DNA of 64,000 bases from Streptomyces sp. NBC_00490. GTDB lineage: Bacteria > Actinomycetota > Actinomycetes > Streptomycetales > Streptomycetaceae. The DNA lies in the NCBI RefSeq assembly GCF_036013645.1, contig NZ_CP107869.1, positions 7,564,001 to 7,628,000 of the forward strand, in the 5' to 3' direction. The translations under genes and the position numbers were made by a program. Positions 34,778 through 44,091 of the stretch are shown here, in pieces. The notes below the pieces were generated by a model that did not search any database, was not told the origin of the DNA, and saw nothing but the letters and a program-made list of their open reading frames with translations. The first letter of the stretch is position 1; each line of letters begins with the position of its first letter.

Positions 34778-36907
34778 TTACGCGGGGACGCTGGCCACAC
34801 CCGGCGCCAGGAACTTCTTCCCGTTCACCCGCTCGGAGACGCCCTCACGGTCCAGGTACGGCGTGATGCCGCCCAGGTGGAAGGGCCAGCCCGCACCCGT
34901 GATCAGGCAGAGGTCGATGTCCTGGGCCTCGGCGACGACACCCTCGTCGAGCATGAGCCCGATCTCCTGGGCGACGGCGTCCAGGACGCGGTCGCGGACC
35001 TGCTCCTCGGTGAGGACGGAGTCGCCCTGCTTGAGGAGCGCGGCGACCTCGGGGTCCAGCTCCGGCTTGCCGGAGTCGTAGACGTAGAAGCCGCGCTTGC
35101 CCGCCTTGACGACGGCCGCGAGGTTCGGGGAGACCGTGAAGCGGTCCGGGAAGGCCCGGTTGAGGGTCTCGGAGACGTGCAGACCGATCGCGGGACCGAC
35201 CAGCTCGAGGAGGACCAGCGGCGACATCGGCAGACCCAGCGGCTCGACCGCCTTCTCCGCGACCTCGACCGGGGTGCCCTCGTCGATGACGTTCTGGATC
35301 TCGCCCATGAAGCGGGTGAGGATGCGGTTCACGACGAACGCCGGGGCGTCCTTGACCAGCACCGCGGTCTTCTTCAGCTTCTTGGCGACACCGAAGGCCG
35401 TGGCCAGCGAGGCGTCGTCGGTCTGCTCACCGCGGACGATCTCCAGCAGCGGGAGGATCGCGACCGGGTTGAAGAAGTGGAAGCCCACGACCCGCTCGGG
35501 GTTCTTCAGCTTCGACGCCATCTCGGTGACCGACAGCGAGGAGGTGTTGGTGGCGAGGATCGCGTGCGCCGGGGCGACCGCCTCGACCTCCGCGAACACC
35601 TGCTGCTTGACGCCGATCTCCTCGAACACGGCCTCGATGATGAAGTCCGCGTCGGAGAAGCCCTCCGCCTTGTCCAGCACACCGGTGACCAGGGCCTTGA
35701 GGCGGTTGGCCTTGTCCTGGTTGATACGGCCCTTGCCGAGCAGCTTCTCGATCTCGGCGTGGACGTAGCCCACACCCTTGTCGACGCGCTCCTGGTCGAT
35801 GTCGGTCAGGACGACCGGCACCTCGAGGCGGCGCAGGAAGAGCAGGGCGAGCTGGGAGGCCATCAGACCGGCGCCGACGACACCGACCTTGGTGACCGGG
35901 CGGGCCAGCGACTTGTCGGGCGCACCGGCGGGACGCTTGCCGCGCTTCTGCACCAGGTTGAAGGCGTAGATGCCCGAGCGCAGTTCGCCGCCCATGATCA
36001 GGTCGGCGAGGGCGACATCCTCGGCGTCGTAGCCCTGCTGGAGGTCGCCGTTCTTGGCGGCGGCGATGATGTCCAGGGCGCGGTAGGCGGCCGGGGCCGC
36101 GCCGTGCACCTTGGAGTCGGCGATGAACCGGCCGCGCGCGACGGCCTGGTCCCAGGCCTCACCGCGGTCGATCACCGGACGGTCGATGACGATCTCGCCC
36201 TTGAGGACGGACGCCGTCCACAGCAGGGACTGCTCCAGGAAGTCCGCGCCCTCGAACAGCGCGTCGGCGATGCCCAGTTCGTAGACCTGAGCGCCCTTGA
36301 GCTGCTTGTTCTGGTTCAGGGAGTTCTCGATGATCACCGAGACGGCCTTGTCGGCGCCGATCAGGTTCGGCAGCAGGGTGCAGCCGCCCCAGCCGGGGAC
36401 CAGGCCGAGGAAGACCTCGGGGAGCGAGAAGGCGGGCAGGGCCGCGGACACCGTCCGGTACTGGCAGTGCAGACCGACCTCGACGCCACCGCCCATCGCG
36501 GCACCGTTGTAGTACGCGAAGGTCGGCACCGCGATGCCGGCGAGGCGCTTGAAGACCTCGTGGCCGCCCTTGCCGATGGCGAGCGCGTCCTTGTGCTCCT
36601 TGAGGAGCTCGACGCCCTTGAGGTCGGCGCCGACCGCGAAGATGAACGGCTTGCCGGTGATGCCGACGCCGACGATGTCGCCGGCCGCGGCCTCCGCCTC
36701 GACCTGGTCGATGGCGGCGTCGAGGTTCGCCAGCGACTGCGGGCCGAAGGTGGTCGGCTTGGTGTGGTCGAAGCCGTTGTCCAGCGTGATGAGCGCGAAG
36801 CGCCCGGCGCCGAACGGCAGGTCGAGGTGGCGTACGTGCGCGGACGTCACGACCTCGTCGGGGAACAGCTCGGCCGCACCCTTCAGAAGCTCAGCGGTGG
36901 TGCTCAC
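34778..36907 (-). CDS. fadB: Fatty-acid oxidation complex alpha subunit (enoyl-CoA hydratase / 3-hydroxyacyl-CoA dehydrogenase)
   Basis: Bifunctional beta-oxidation enzyme, 709 residues. The N-terminal crotonase domain (about 40-260) has the oxyanion motifs GADLKG and NGAAMGGG, and hydrates enoyl-CoA. The C-terminal dehydrogenase has the NAD-binding GVVGAGLMA (about 355-365) and the NTSSLSV and GFHFFNP motifs, and oxidises 3-hydroxyacyl-CoA. GTG 36907 overlaps the stop of fadA by four bases, so the two subunits are translationally coupled. Confidence 0.95.
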   Translation of the reverse strand: MSTTAELLKGAAELFPDEVVTSAHVRHLDLPFGAGRFALITLDNGFDHTKPTTFGPQSLANLDAAIDQVEAEAAAGDIVGVGITGKPFIFAVGADLKGVELLKEHKDALAIGKGGHEVFKRLAGIAVPTFAYYNGAAMGGGVEVGLHCQYRTVSAALPAFSLPEVFLGLVPGWGGCTLLPNLIGADKAVSVIIENSLNQNKQLKGAQVYELGIADALFEGADFLEQSLLWTASVLKGEIVIDRPVIDRGEAWDQAVARGRFIADSKVHGAAPAAYRALDIIAAAKNGDLQQGYDAEDVALADLIMGGELRSGIYAFNLVQKRGKRPAGAPDKSLARPVTKVGVVGAGLMASQLALLFLRRLEVPVVLTDIDQERVDKGVGYVHAEIEKLLGKGRINQDKANRLKALVTGVLDKAEGFSDADFIIEAVFEEIGVKQQVFAEVEAVAPAHAILATNTSSLSVTEMASKLKNPERVVGFHFFNPVAILPLLEIVRGEQTDDASLATAFGVAKKLKKTAVLVKDAPAFVVNRILTRFMGEIQNVIDEGTPVEVAEKAVEPLGLPMSPLVLLELVGPAIGLHVSETLNRAFPDRFTVSPNLAAVVKAGKRGFYVYDSGKPELDPEVAALLKQGDSVLTEEQVRDRVLDAVAQEIGLMLDEGVVAEAQDIDLCLITGAGWPFHLGGITPYLDREGVSERVNGKKFLAPGVASVPA

Positions 36908-38130
36908 TTGTCGCCTCCGGCGTCCTTGTGGTTCGGGTTCTCCCAGATCACCGTGGCGCCCATGCCGAAGCCGACGCACATGGTGGTGAGGCCGTAGCGG
37001 ACCTCCGGCTGCTCCTCGAACTGACGGGCCAGCTGCGTCATCAGACGCACGCCCGAGGAGGCCAGCGGGTGACCGAAGGCGATCGCGCCGCCGTACTGGT
37101 TGACGCGCGCGTCGTCGTCGGCGATGCCGTAGTGGTCGAGGAAGGCCAGGACCTGGATGGCGAAGGCCTCGTTGATCTCGAACAGGCCGATGTCGGAGAT
37201 CGACAGACCCGCCTGCGCGAGGGCCTTCTCGGTGGCCGGGATCGGGCCGTAGCCCATGACCTCCGGCTCCACACCCACGAAGGAGTAGGAGACGAGGCGC
37301 ATCTTCACCGGGAGGTCGTTCTCGCGGGCGAAGTCCTCGGAGGCGATGAGGGAGGCGGTGGCGCCGTCGTTGAGACCGGCGGCGTTGCCCGCGGTGACGC
37401 GGCCGTGGACGCGGAACGGCGTCTTGAGACCGGACAGGTTCTCCAGCGTGGTGCCCGGGCGCATCGGCTCGTCGGCGGTGACCAGGCCCCAGCCCGTCTC
37501 ACCGGCCTCCGGGTTGGTGCGGCGCACGGAGATCGGGACCAGGTCGGCCTGGATCTTGCCGTTGGCGTACGCCTTGGCGGCCTTCTCCTGGGAGCGCACG
37601 GCGTATTCGTCGGCGCGCTGCTTGGTGATCTGCGGGTAGCGGTCGTGCAGGTTCTCGGCGGTCATGCCCATGAACAGCGCCGACTCGTCGACCAGCTTCT
37701 CGGAGACGAAGCGCGGGTTCGGGTCCACGCCCTCGCCCATGGGGTGGCGGCCCATGTGCTCGACGCCGCCGGCGATGGCGATGTCGTACGCGCCGAAGGC
37801 GACCGAACCGGCGACCGAGGTGACGGCGGTCAGAGCGCCGGCGCACATGCGGTCGATCGAGTAGCCGGGCACCGACTGCGGCAGACCGGCGAGGATGCCG
37901 GCCGTGCGGCCGATGGTCAGACCCTGGTCACCGATCTGCGTGGTCGCGGCGATGGCGACCTCGTCGATCTTCTTCGGGTCCAGACCCGGGTTGCGGCGCA
38001 GCAGCTCCCGGATCGCCTTCACGACGAGGTCGTCGGCGCGGGTCTCGTGGTAGATGCCCTTCGGGCCCGCCTTGCCGAACGGGGTGCGGACGCCGTCGAC
38101 GAAGACGACGTCCCTGACGGTACGAGGCAC
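36904..38130 (-). CDS. fadA: Acetyl-CoA acyltransferase (thiolase)
   Basis: Thiolase that cleaves 3-ketoacyl-CoA to acetyl-CoA in the last step of beta-oxidation; 408 residues. The nucleophilic Cys is in DRMCAGAL near residue 90; the C-terminal GHPLASSG and TMCVGFGMG provide the catalytic His and second Cys. GGAGGAG upstream fixes GTG 38130. First gene of the fadA-fadB operon; a perfect palindrome lies 49 bp before its start. Confidence 0.95.
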   Translation of the reverse strand: MPRTVRDVVFVDGVRTPFGKAGPKGIYHETRADDLVVKAIRELLRRNPGLDPKKIDEVAIAATTQIGDQGLTIGRTAGILAGLPQSVPGYSIDRMCAGALTAVTSVAGSVAFGAYDIAIAGGVEHMGRHPMGEGVDPNPRFVSEKLVDESALFMGMTAENLHDRYPQITKQRADEYAVRSQEKAAKAYANGKIQADLVPISVRRTNPEAGETGWGLVTADEPMRPGTTLENLSGLKTPFRVHGRVTAGNAAGLNDGATASLIASEDFARENDLPVKMRLVSYSFVGVEPEVMGYGPIPATEKALAQAGLSISDIGLFEINEAFAIQVLAFLDHYGIADDDARVNQYGGAIAFGHPLASSGVRLMTQLARQFEEQPEVRYGLTTMCVGFGMGATVIWENPNHKDAGGDK

Positions 38131-38178
38131 GATGGCTCTCCTCCAGATGCGGGATGGCACTGCTGCACTGCACAAGCG

Positions 38179-38194
38179 CTGAGCGCGCGCTCAG
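38179..38194. promoter_or_regulatory. Perfect 16-bp palindrome CTGAGCGCGCGCTCAG, fadA-fadB operator candidate
   Basis: It lies downstream of a possible minus-strand -10 (CATAAGT near 38206-38212), a position suited to a TetR-type repressor of fatty-acid oxidation. No regulator gene is adjacent. Confidence 0.6.
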
Positions 38195-38252
38195 GCCCAT
38201 GCTACTTATGGGTAACGTAGCTGCACAGTCCTGGAGGGTGGAGCGGCGAAGG

Positions 38253-39290
38253 TCACACCCGCGGGGGAGCGGTCGAGCCGCGCGGGGTGAGGGTCGGGGT
38301 GGGCACAGGATGTGATCCCGGCCCCTCGCCCATGATTACTCCGAACAGGGTCCGGGCCGCCTCCGCGCCGAATCCGTGCACGTCATGGCTCATCGCGGAC
38401 AGCGTGGGATGGGTCAGCCGGCACAGCTGGGAGTCGTCCCAGGCGAGCAGCGAGACGTCGCCGGGCACGGAGAGCCCCATCTCGGCGGCGACCGAGAGAC
38501 CGGCCACCGCCATGATGTCGTTGTCGTACACGATCGCCGTGGGCCGGTCCGCCGCGTCGGCGGCCAGCATGGACCGCGTCGCCCGCGCCCCCGCCTCCCC
38601 CGAGTAGTCGGTCGTCACCTGCCACGCCCCGGCCAGCTCCAGCGTCCGCGCCGCCTCGTCGAAGGCGGCCGTACGCGCCGCGGTGTGCCCCAGCGCGGCC
38701 GCACCCCCGACCCGGGCGATCCGCCGGTGCCCGAGCGCCGCCAGATACCGCACCGCCTCCGTCACGGCGGTGGCGTCGTCGGTCCACACGGACGTCAGGC
38801 TCCCGGTGAGCGAGGGATGCCCGACCGCGACCACCGGCAGCCCGAGCCGCTCGGCCGTCTCCACCCGAGGGTCGTCGGGCCGGAAGTCGACGAGGATCGC
38901 GCCGCCGATCTGCCGCCCCCGCCACCACGACTCCTGGATCCCGACCTCCTCCTCCACGTTCCGCACCAGACGCAGCAGCAGGGAGCACGAGTGCTCGGTC
39001 AGCACGCTCTCCACGCCGGAGATGAACTCCATGTAGAAGGGCTCCAGGCCCAGCAGCCGCGCCGGCCGGCAGATCGCGAGGCCCACCACGTCCACCCGCG
39101 ACCCGGCCAGCGTCCGCGCGGTGAGGTTCGGCGCCCAGCCCAGCTCCCGCGCGGCCTTGAAGATCCGGTCCCGGGTCGTCTCCGCCAACCCCGGCTTGTG
39201 GTTGAACGCGAGCGACACGGCACCCTTGGACACGCCGGCACGCGCGGCGACGTCCTTGATGGTGACGCGGGAAGCCGGTTGGGCTGTCAT
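38253..39290 (-). CDS. LacI-family transcriptional regulator
   Basis: A 345-residue repressor. The N-terminal DNA-binding domain (VTIKDVAARAGVSKGAVSLAFN) and hinge helix are followed by a periplasmic-binding-protein-like effector domain, presumably sensing a mannoside released by the neighbouring enzymes. Its ATG overlaps the beta-mannosidase stop (ATGA), so the two are translationally coupled. It is the strongest candidate for the protein that binds the GACAACGTTGTC palindromes here, since LacI operators are palindromes with a central CG. Confidence 0.92.
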   Translation of the reverse strand: MTAQPASRVTIKDVAARAGVSKGAVSLAFNHKPGLAETTRDRIFKAARELGWAPNLTARTLAGSRVDVVGLAICRPARLLGLEPFYMEFISGVESVLTEHSCSLLLRLVRNVEEEVGIQESWWRGRQIGGAILVDFRPDDPRVETAERLGLPVVAVGHPSLTGSLTSVWTDDATAVTEAVRYLAALGHRRIARVGGAAALGHTAARTAAFDEAARTLELAGAWQVTTDYSGEAGARATRSMLAADAADRPTAIVYDNDIMAVAGLSVAAEMGLSVPGDVSLLAWDDSQLCRLTHPTLSAMSHDVHGFGAEAARTLFGVIMGEGPGSHPVPTPTLTPRGSTAPPRV

Positions 39291-41659
39291 CGGCTGGGCT
39301 CCAGGCAGTACAGGGCGGATCGGGCGGCGTCCGGATCAGGAGTCTTCCAGCCGCTGACCCCGATGGTCACCTGTTCGCCGGGCAGCAGCGTCACCAGCCC
39401 CCGGTCGGCCCGCGCCTCCGGGTCCAGCCGGTCGGCCTGGAGGAGCAGATCCCGTACGAGACTCCGGGCCGTCACGGTCACCGAGCCCGGCGCGACCGAG
39501 ACGTCGAAATCCGGCCGCGGGTAGGGGATCTCGCGGTCCGGCACCGGAAAGCGCAGCGCCCGCAGCCCGTCCGCGTCCGCGACCAGGAACTCCTTCGCGC
39601 CGACCGGCTCCAGCTCCCCCGGCAGGTCGACGCGCGCCACGGTCCGTGCCCCGGCGGTGAACTCCACACTCGCCTCGCCGATCACCGCCCCCTCGACCGA
39701 CATCCGCCGCAGCCGCACCGCACCCGCCCACACGTCAGGGCCCTGGTTGACGGCGGCCACGGCTCGCCCCTGAACCGTCAGCAACCGGTCCGCGTAAAGC
39801 CTCCGCAGCTCGTGATAGAGCGGCTTCTCCCGCCCGTCCCCGTCGATCGCCGCCCACGACGTCACCGGCCAGCAATCGTTGAGCTGCCACACGACCGTCC
39901 CCGCGCACACCGGCCAGTGGGACCGCCAGTGCTCGATCCCGGTGGCCACGGCCCGCGCCTGGTTGACCTGCGTGAGGTAGTGCCACCGGTCGAAGTCCCC
40001 CTCGGGAAAGACGAAGTGGCGCTCCAGCCCGCGCCGCAGCTTCCCGTTCCCGTCGTCGGCCTTCTGGTGGTGCAGCATCCCGGGGGAGTCCGGCACCAGC
40101 TCCTCACCCGGCAGCGCCCGCCGCAGCGTCGCGTGGGCTGGCGGCGCCTGCCACCCGAACTCGGCCATGAACCGCGGTACTTCACGCCGGTACTCCGCGT
40201 AGTCCTCCCGGTTCCACACCTCCCACGAGTGCCGCGTCCCGTGCGCCGGATCGTTCGGATGCCGCTCCCACGACCCGGACCACGGACTCCCCGCCGTGTA
40301 CGCCCGCGTCGGATCCAACTCGGCCACCACCCGCGGCAGTACGCCCAGGTAGTACCCCTCGCCCCAGGAGTCCCCGGCGAGGCGTTCCTCCCAGCCCCAG
40401 TCCCTGAACCCCCACAGGTTCTCGTTGTTGCCGTTCCACAGCACCAGCGAGGGATGCGGCATCAGCCGTACGACGTTCTCCCGCGCCTCGGCCTCCACCT
40501 CGCCCCGCAGCGGCTGCTCCTCGGGATAGGCCGCGCACGCGAACGGGAAGTCCTGCCAGACCAGCAGCCCCAACTCGTCGCAGGTGTCGTAGAAGTCCGA
40601 GCTCTCGTAGATCCCGCCGCCCCAGATCCTGACGAGATCGACGCCCGCCCCGGCGGCCTGCGCCAGCCGCTCCCGATACCGCTCCCGCGTGATCCGCGAC
40701 GGGAACACGTCGTCCGGGATCCAGTTGACGCCCCGCGCGAAGAGCCGCTCACCGTTGACGACGAAGGTGAAACCGGTGCCGTGCTCATCGGCCGACCGGT
40801 CCAGCTCCACCGTGCGGAAACCGACCCGCCGCCGCCACACATCCAGCACGTCGTCACCGTGCAGCAAGGTCAACTCGACGTCGTACAAAGGCTGTTCGCC
40901 ATACCCGCGCGGCCACCACAGCCGCACGTCGGGCACGTCGAGCCGTACGACCCCACTCGCCCCGTCGAGGGAAGCGCGCACCCGCACCCCGCCCACCGTC
41001 GCCTGGACGGCGAGCGACGCCTCGACCCGGGTCCGCTCGACCTCGACGGCCAACTCCACGATCCCCAGGCCCTGTTCGGCGTCAACGGTCACCAGTGGCC
41101 GCACCCGCGCGATCCGGGCCGTCGACCAGTGCTCCAGCCGCGCCGGCCGCCAGATCCCGGCCGTCACCAGGGTCGGCCCCCAGTCCCAGCCGAAGGAGCA
41201 GGCCATCTTGCGGATGTACTGGAAGGGCTCCTGATACGCGGCCGGCCGCTCCCCGAGCTTGCCGCGCACCGCCTCGGCCTCGGCGTAGGCGGAGGCGAAC
41301 CGCACCGACAGCCGTCCTTCCAGGCCGGTCACATCGAAGCGGTACGAGCGGTGCATGTTCCGAGTCCGCCCCAACAGCCGCCCGTCCAGACGGACTTCGG
41401 CGGCGGTGTCGAGGCCCTCGAAGACGAGGTCGGTCTGCTCGTGGGCCGAGTGTCCCGAGCCGGCCCGCAGCCGCGTCTCGTACGTCCACTCCCGCCGCCC
41501 CACCCAGGCCACCTCGGTCTCGTTGCGCCCGAGAAAGGGGTCCGGGATCACCCCCGCGGCCAGCAGGTCGGTGTGCACGCAGCCCGGCACCGCGGCGGGG
41601 AGTTCGCTCCCCTCGTGCAGCAGGATCCATCCCTCGCCGAGCGGTGTGTCCTGACGCAT
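39287..41659 (-). CDS. GH2 beta-mannosidase
   Basis: Retaining exo-beta-mannosidase, 790 residues, without a signal peptide, so it hydrolyses imported mannosides in the cytoplasm. An N-terminal jelly-roll (WTYETRLRAG, SFGWDWGP) and Ig-like domain precede the TIM barrel. The acid/base Glu is in NGNNENLWG and the nucleophile in RFMAEFGWQ. The WDWGP and NNEN motifs favour mannosidase over galactosidase or glucuronidase. AGGGAG upstream fits ATG 41659 better than the GTG at 41665. Divergent from a sugar importer and coupled to the LacI gene. Confidence 0.92.
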   Translation of the reverse strand: MRQDTPLGEGWILLHEGSELPAAVPGCVHTDLLAAGVIPDPFLGRNETEVAWVGRREWTYETRLRAGSGHSAHEQTDLVFEGLDTAAEVRLDGRLLGRTRNMHRSYRFDVTGLEGRLSVRFASAYAEAEAVRGKLGERPAAYQEPFQYIRKMACSFGWDWGPTLVTAGIWRPARLEHWSTARIARVRPLVTVDAEQGLGIVELAVEVERTRVEASLAVQATVGGVRVRASLDGASGVVRLDVPDVRLWWPRGYGEQPLYDVELTLLHGDDVLDVWRRRVGFRTVELDRSADEHGTGFTFVVNGERLFARGVNWIPDDVFPSRITRERYRERLAQAAGAGVDLVRIWGGGIYESSDFYDTCDELGLLVWQDFPFACAAYPEEQPLRGEVEAEARENVVRLMPHPSLVLWNGNNENLWGFRDWGWEERLAGDSWGEGYYLGVLPRVVAELDPTRAYTAGSPWSGSWERHPNDPAHGTRHSWEVWNREDYAEYRREVPRFMAEFGWQAPPAHATLRRALPGEELVPDSPGMLHHQKADDGNGKLRRGLERHFVFPEGDFDRWHYLTQVNQARAVATGIEHWRSHWPVCAGTVVWQLNDCWPVTSWAAIDGDGREKPLYHELRRLYADRLLTVQGRAVAAVNQGPDVWAGAVRLRRMSVEGAVIGEASVEFTAGARTVARVDLPGELEPVGAKEFLVADADGLRALRFPVPDREIPYPRPDFDVSVAPGSVTVTARSLVRDLLLQADRLDPEARADRGLVTLLPGEQVTIGVSGWKTPDPDAARSALYCLEPSR

Positions 41660-41736
41660 GCGCACTCCCTAAACCGATCAAGTCCAGTTGCCGAGAAGCG
41701 ATGGAAACAGTTTGGCATCGTTGGCGAGATAGGGAC

Positions 41737-41748
41737 TTTACCGGTTAA
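41737..41748. promoter_or_regulatory. TTTACCGGTTAA, second candidate operator
   Basis: Near-palindrome sharing the 8-mer TTACCGGT with the palindrome at 8561-8570. It lies in the middle of the divergent beta-mannosidase/importer promoter region, directly beside the AACGTT operator. Confidence 0.4.
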
Positions 41749-41760
41749 GAAAACGTTGTC
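41749..41760. promoter_or_regulatory. Operator GAAAACGTTGTC (site 3)
   Basis: It differs at one base from the perfect GACAACGTTGTC palindromes before the two GH92 genes. It lies 60 bp before the importer start and about 90 bp before the divergent beta-mannosidase, so one bound repressor could control both operons. Confidence 0.65.
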
Positions 41761-41820
41761 AGAGTTCGGAACCAGCCAACCCGCTCGTGCTCGTCCGTCC
41801 CAAGAACGGAGCTGACGCAC

Positions 41821-43134
41821 ATGAACCGCCGTACAGTCCTGGCCCTCGCCGTGGGAGCCGCCCTGCTCATCCCGGGGTGCACCGGCACCGGGGGTTCCAC
41901 GAAAGGCGCCGACGCCAAGGCAGCCGACGACCCGTCGAAGGTCAGCGGAACCATCAAAGTCCTCACCGTGCGGACCGACCTCGTGCAGGACGGCACGATG
42001 AAGAAGTACGCCGCCGAGTTCAACAAGACCTACCCGAAGGTCAAGGTCGAGTTCGAGGCCCTCACCAACTACGAGGCCGAAGTCAAGATCCGTATGAACA
42101 CGGAGAACTACGGCGACGTCCTGCTGATCCCCGCGGTCATCAAGAAGGCCGACTACCCGAAGTTCTTCGCCTCGCTCGGCACCCAGGCCGAGCGCGGCAA
42201 GAAGTACCGCTTCACCGACTTCACCACCGTCAACGGCAAGGTCTACGGCCAGAGCCCGGTCGGTGTGATGCCCGGGTTCGTCTACAACAAGCGCGTCTGG
42301 AAGGAGGCCGGGATCACCGAATGGCCCACCACCCCGGCCGAGTTCCTCGAAAGCCTCAAGGCCATCAAGTCCAGGACCGACGCCATCCCGTACTACACCA
42401 ACTTCTCGGCCGGCTGGACGCTCACCTCGTGGACGTACGTCGACGGCGCCGTCCACTGCGACCCGCAGGCGACCACGAAACTGGCCGAGGGCGACCCGTG
42501 GGCGAAGGGCGCCGACCTGCGCGTCGGCGACACCCTGCTCCACGACATCGTGAAGTCGGGCCTCATCGAGAAGGACCCCACGACGAGCAACTGGGAGGAG
42601 TCCAAGCCCCGGACCGCGAAGGGCGAGATCGCGACACAGTGGCTGGGCACCTGGGCCATCGTCCAGTTCCAGGACGCCGCCAAGAAGGCCGGGGCCAACC
42701 CTGACGACATCGGCTTCATGCCCTTCCCGTCGCAGACGAACGGCAAGTTCTGCGCGACCGTCGCCCCGGACTACAACCAGGCCGTCAACGTCCACTCGAA
42801 GCACAAGGAAGCGGCCCGCGCCTGGATCGACTGGTTCACCGACAAGTCGAGCTACGTCGAGGACAACCTGGCCATCTCCCCGCTCAAGGACGCCCCCATG
42901 CCCGAGGTCCTCAAGCCGTACGAGGAGGCGGGCGTCGAGCTCATCGAGGTGGACGACGCCAAGGGCGCCGAGGTCAAGCAGATCGACAACACCTCGGAGG
43001 TCGGCATCTACGCCCCCGAGTACCGCCAGAACCTGGTCGACCTGGCCCGGGGCGCCCGCAAGGGCAGCCTCGACGACTTCCTCGCCGACCTCAGCGAGCG
43101 CTGGACGGACGCCCAGAAGACCGCGGGGTCCTGA
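41821..43134 (+). CDS. Sugar-binding lipoprotein of a CUT1 importer
   Basis: Extracellular solute-binding protein family 1, 437 residues, with a signal peptide and lipobox ending IPGC. An upstream GGAG supports ATG 41821. Divergent pairing with beta-mannosidase and the shared operator point to a mannose-containing oligosaccharide, for example a beta-mannoside or N-glycan core fragment (inference). Unlike the other binding-protein genes here, no hairpin follows; the permease starts three bases after the stop. Confidence 0.9.
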   Translation: MNRRTVLALAVGAALLIPGCTGTGGSTKGADAKAADDPSKVSGTIKVLTVRTDLVQDGTMKKYAAEFNKTYPKVKVEFEALTNYEAEVKIRMNTENYGDVLLIPAVIKKADYPKFFASLGTQAERGKKYRFTDFTTVNGKVYGQSPVGVMPGFVYNKRVWKEAGITEWPTTPAEFLESLKAIKSRTDAIPYYTNFSAGWTLTSWTYVDGAVHCDPQATTKLAEGDPWAKGADLRVGDTLLHDIVKSGLIEKDPTTSNWEESKPRTAKGEIATQWLGTWAIVQFQDAAKKAGANPDDIGFMPFPSQTNGKFCATVAPDYNQAVNVHSKHKEAARAWIDWFTDKSSYVEDNLAISPLKDAPMPEVLKPYEEAGVELIEVDDAKGAEVKQIDNTSEVGIYAPEYRQNLVDLARGARKGSLDDFLADLSERWTDAQKTAGS

Positions 43135-43137
43135 CCG

Positions 43138-44091
43138 ATGACGGACACCACTCACAAGGCGGCGGAGAAGACCGCCACGGGGGCGGCACCGGCCGTCCCC
43201 GTCCCGGCCCCCGCCGCCCGCAAGCACCGGGTGTGGCGCGGGGTCACCCCGTGGCTCTTCCTCCTGGCCCCGCTCGCGCTGCTGGTCACCTTCACCTACG
43301 CGCCGATCGCCAACATGGTGGCGTACAGCCTCACCGACTGGGACGGCGTGAGTCCCGAACTGCACTACACGGGCGTCGGGAACTACGAGGAGATCTTCAC
43401 CCGTCCGGAACTCTTCGAGGTCTTCTGGGTCAGCGGCTACTACCTGGCCGCCTCCGCCCTGCAGATCGTCGCCGCGCTCTACTTCGCGACGATCCTGAGC
43501 TTCAACATCCGCTTCCGGAACTTCTTCAAGGGCGTGCTGTTCTTCCCGTATCTGATCAACGGGGTGGCGATTGGCTTCGTCTTCCTGTACTTCTTCCAGG
43601 ACGGCGGCACCCTCGACTCGGTCCTGAGCCTCTTCGGAGTGACGACCGACCACGCCTGGCTCGGCACCCCGGTCTCCGCGAACACCTCGCTCGCCGGCGT
43701 CTCGATGTGGCGCTATCTGGGCCTGAACTTCGTCCTGTTCCTGGGTGCGATCCAGTCGATCCCGGGGGAGCTGTACGAGGCGGCCGAACTGGACGGCGCG
43801 AACCGCTGGCACCAGTTCCGCTACATCATCGCGCCGGGCATCAAACCGGTGCTGACGCTGACGGTCATCCTCTCGATCTCCGGCTCGCTCTCGGCCTTCG
43901 AGATCCCCTACATCATGACCGGCGGCGCCACCGGTACCGAGACCTTCGTGATCCAGACGGTGAACCTGGCCTTCCGCTTCAACAAGACGGGCCTCGCCTC
44001 GGCCGCCGCGGTGGTCCTGCTGCTGATCATCCTGCTGGTGACCTGGGTCCAGCGGCGTCTGGTGCCCGACGACAAGGTGGATCTCGTATGA
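43138..44091 (+). CDS. Sugar ABC transporter permease (MalF-like)
   Basis: Membrane subunit of the importer, 317 residues. An Ala/Pro-rich N-terminal tail is followed by six membrane segments and an EAA loop (YEAAELDGANRWHQF) near residue 215. It is the middle gene of a tightly packed three-gene operon: three bases after the binding protein and overlapping the next permease by four bases. No ATPase gene is present. Confidence 0.92.
   Translation: MTDTTHKAAEKTATGAAPAVPVPAPAARKHRVWRGVTPWLFLLAPLALLVTFTYAPIANMVAYSLTDWDGVSPELHYTGVGNYEEIFTRPELFEVFWVSGYYLAASALQIVAALYFATILSFNIRFRNFFKGVLFFPYLINGVAIGFVFLYFFQDGGTLDSVLSLFGVTTDHAWLGTPVSANTSLAGVSMWRYLGLNFVLFLGAIQSIPGELYEAAELDGANRWHQFRYIIAPGIKPVLTLTVILSISGSLSAFEIPYIMTGGATGTETFVIQTVNLAFRFNKTGLASAAAVVLLLIILLVTWVQRRLVPDDKVDLV

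Noticed and set aside
41673..41688. Weak dre-like sequence before beta-mannosidase
   Set aside because: Only about 12 of 16 matches on the minus strand, and it sits next to the ribosome-binding site rather than the promoter. Too weak to claim as a DasR site.
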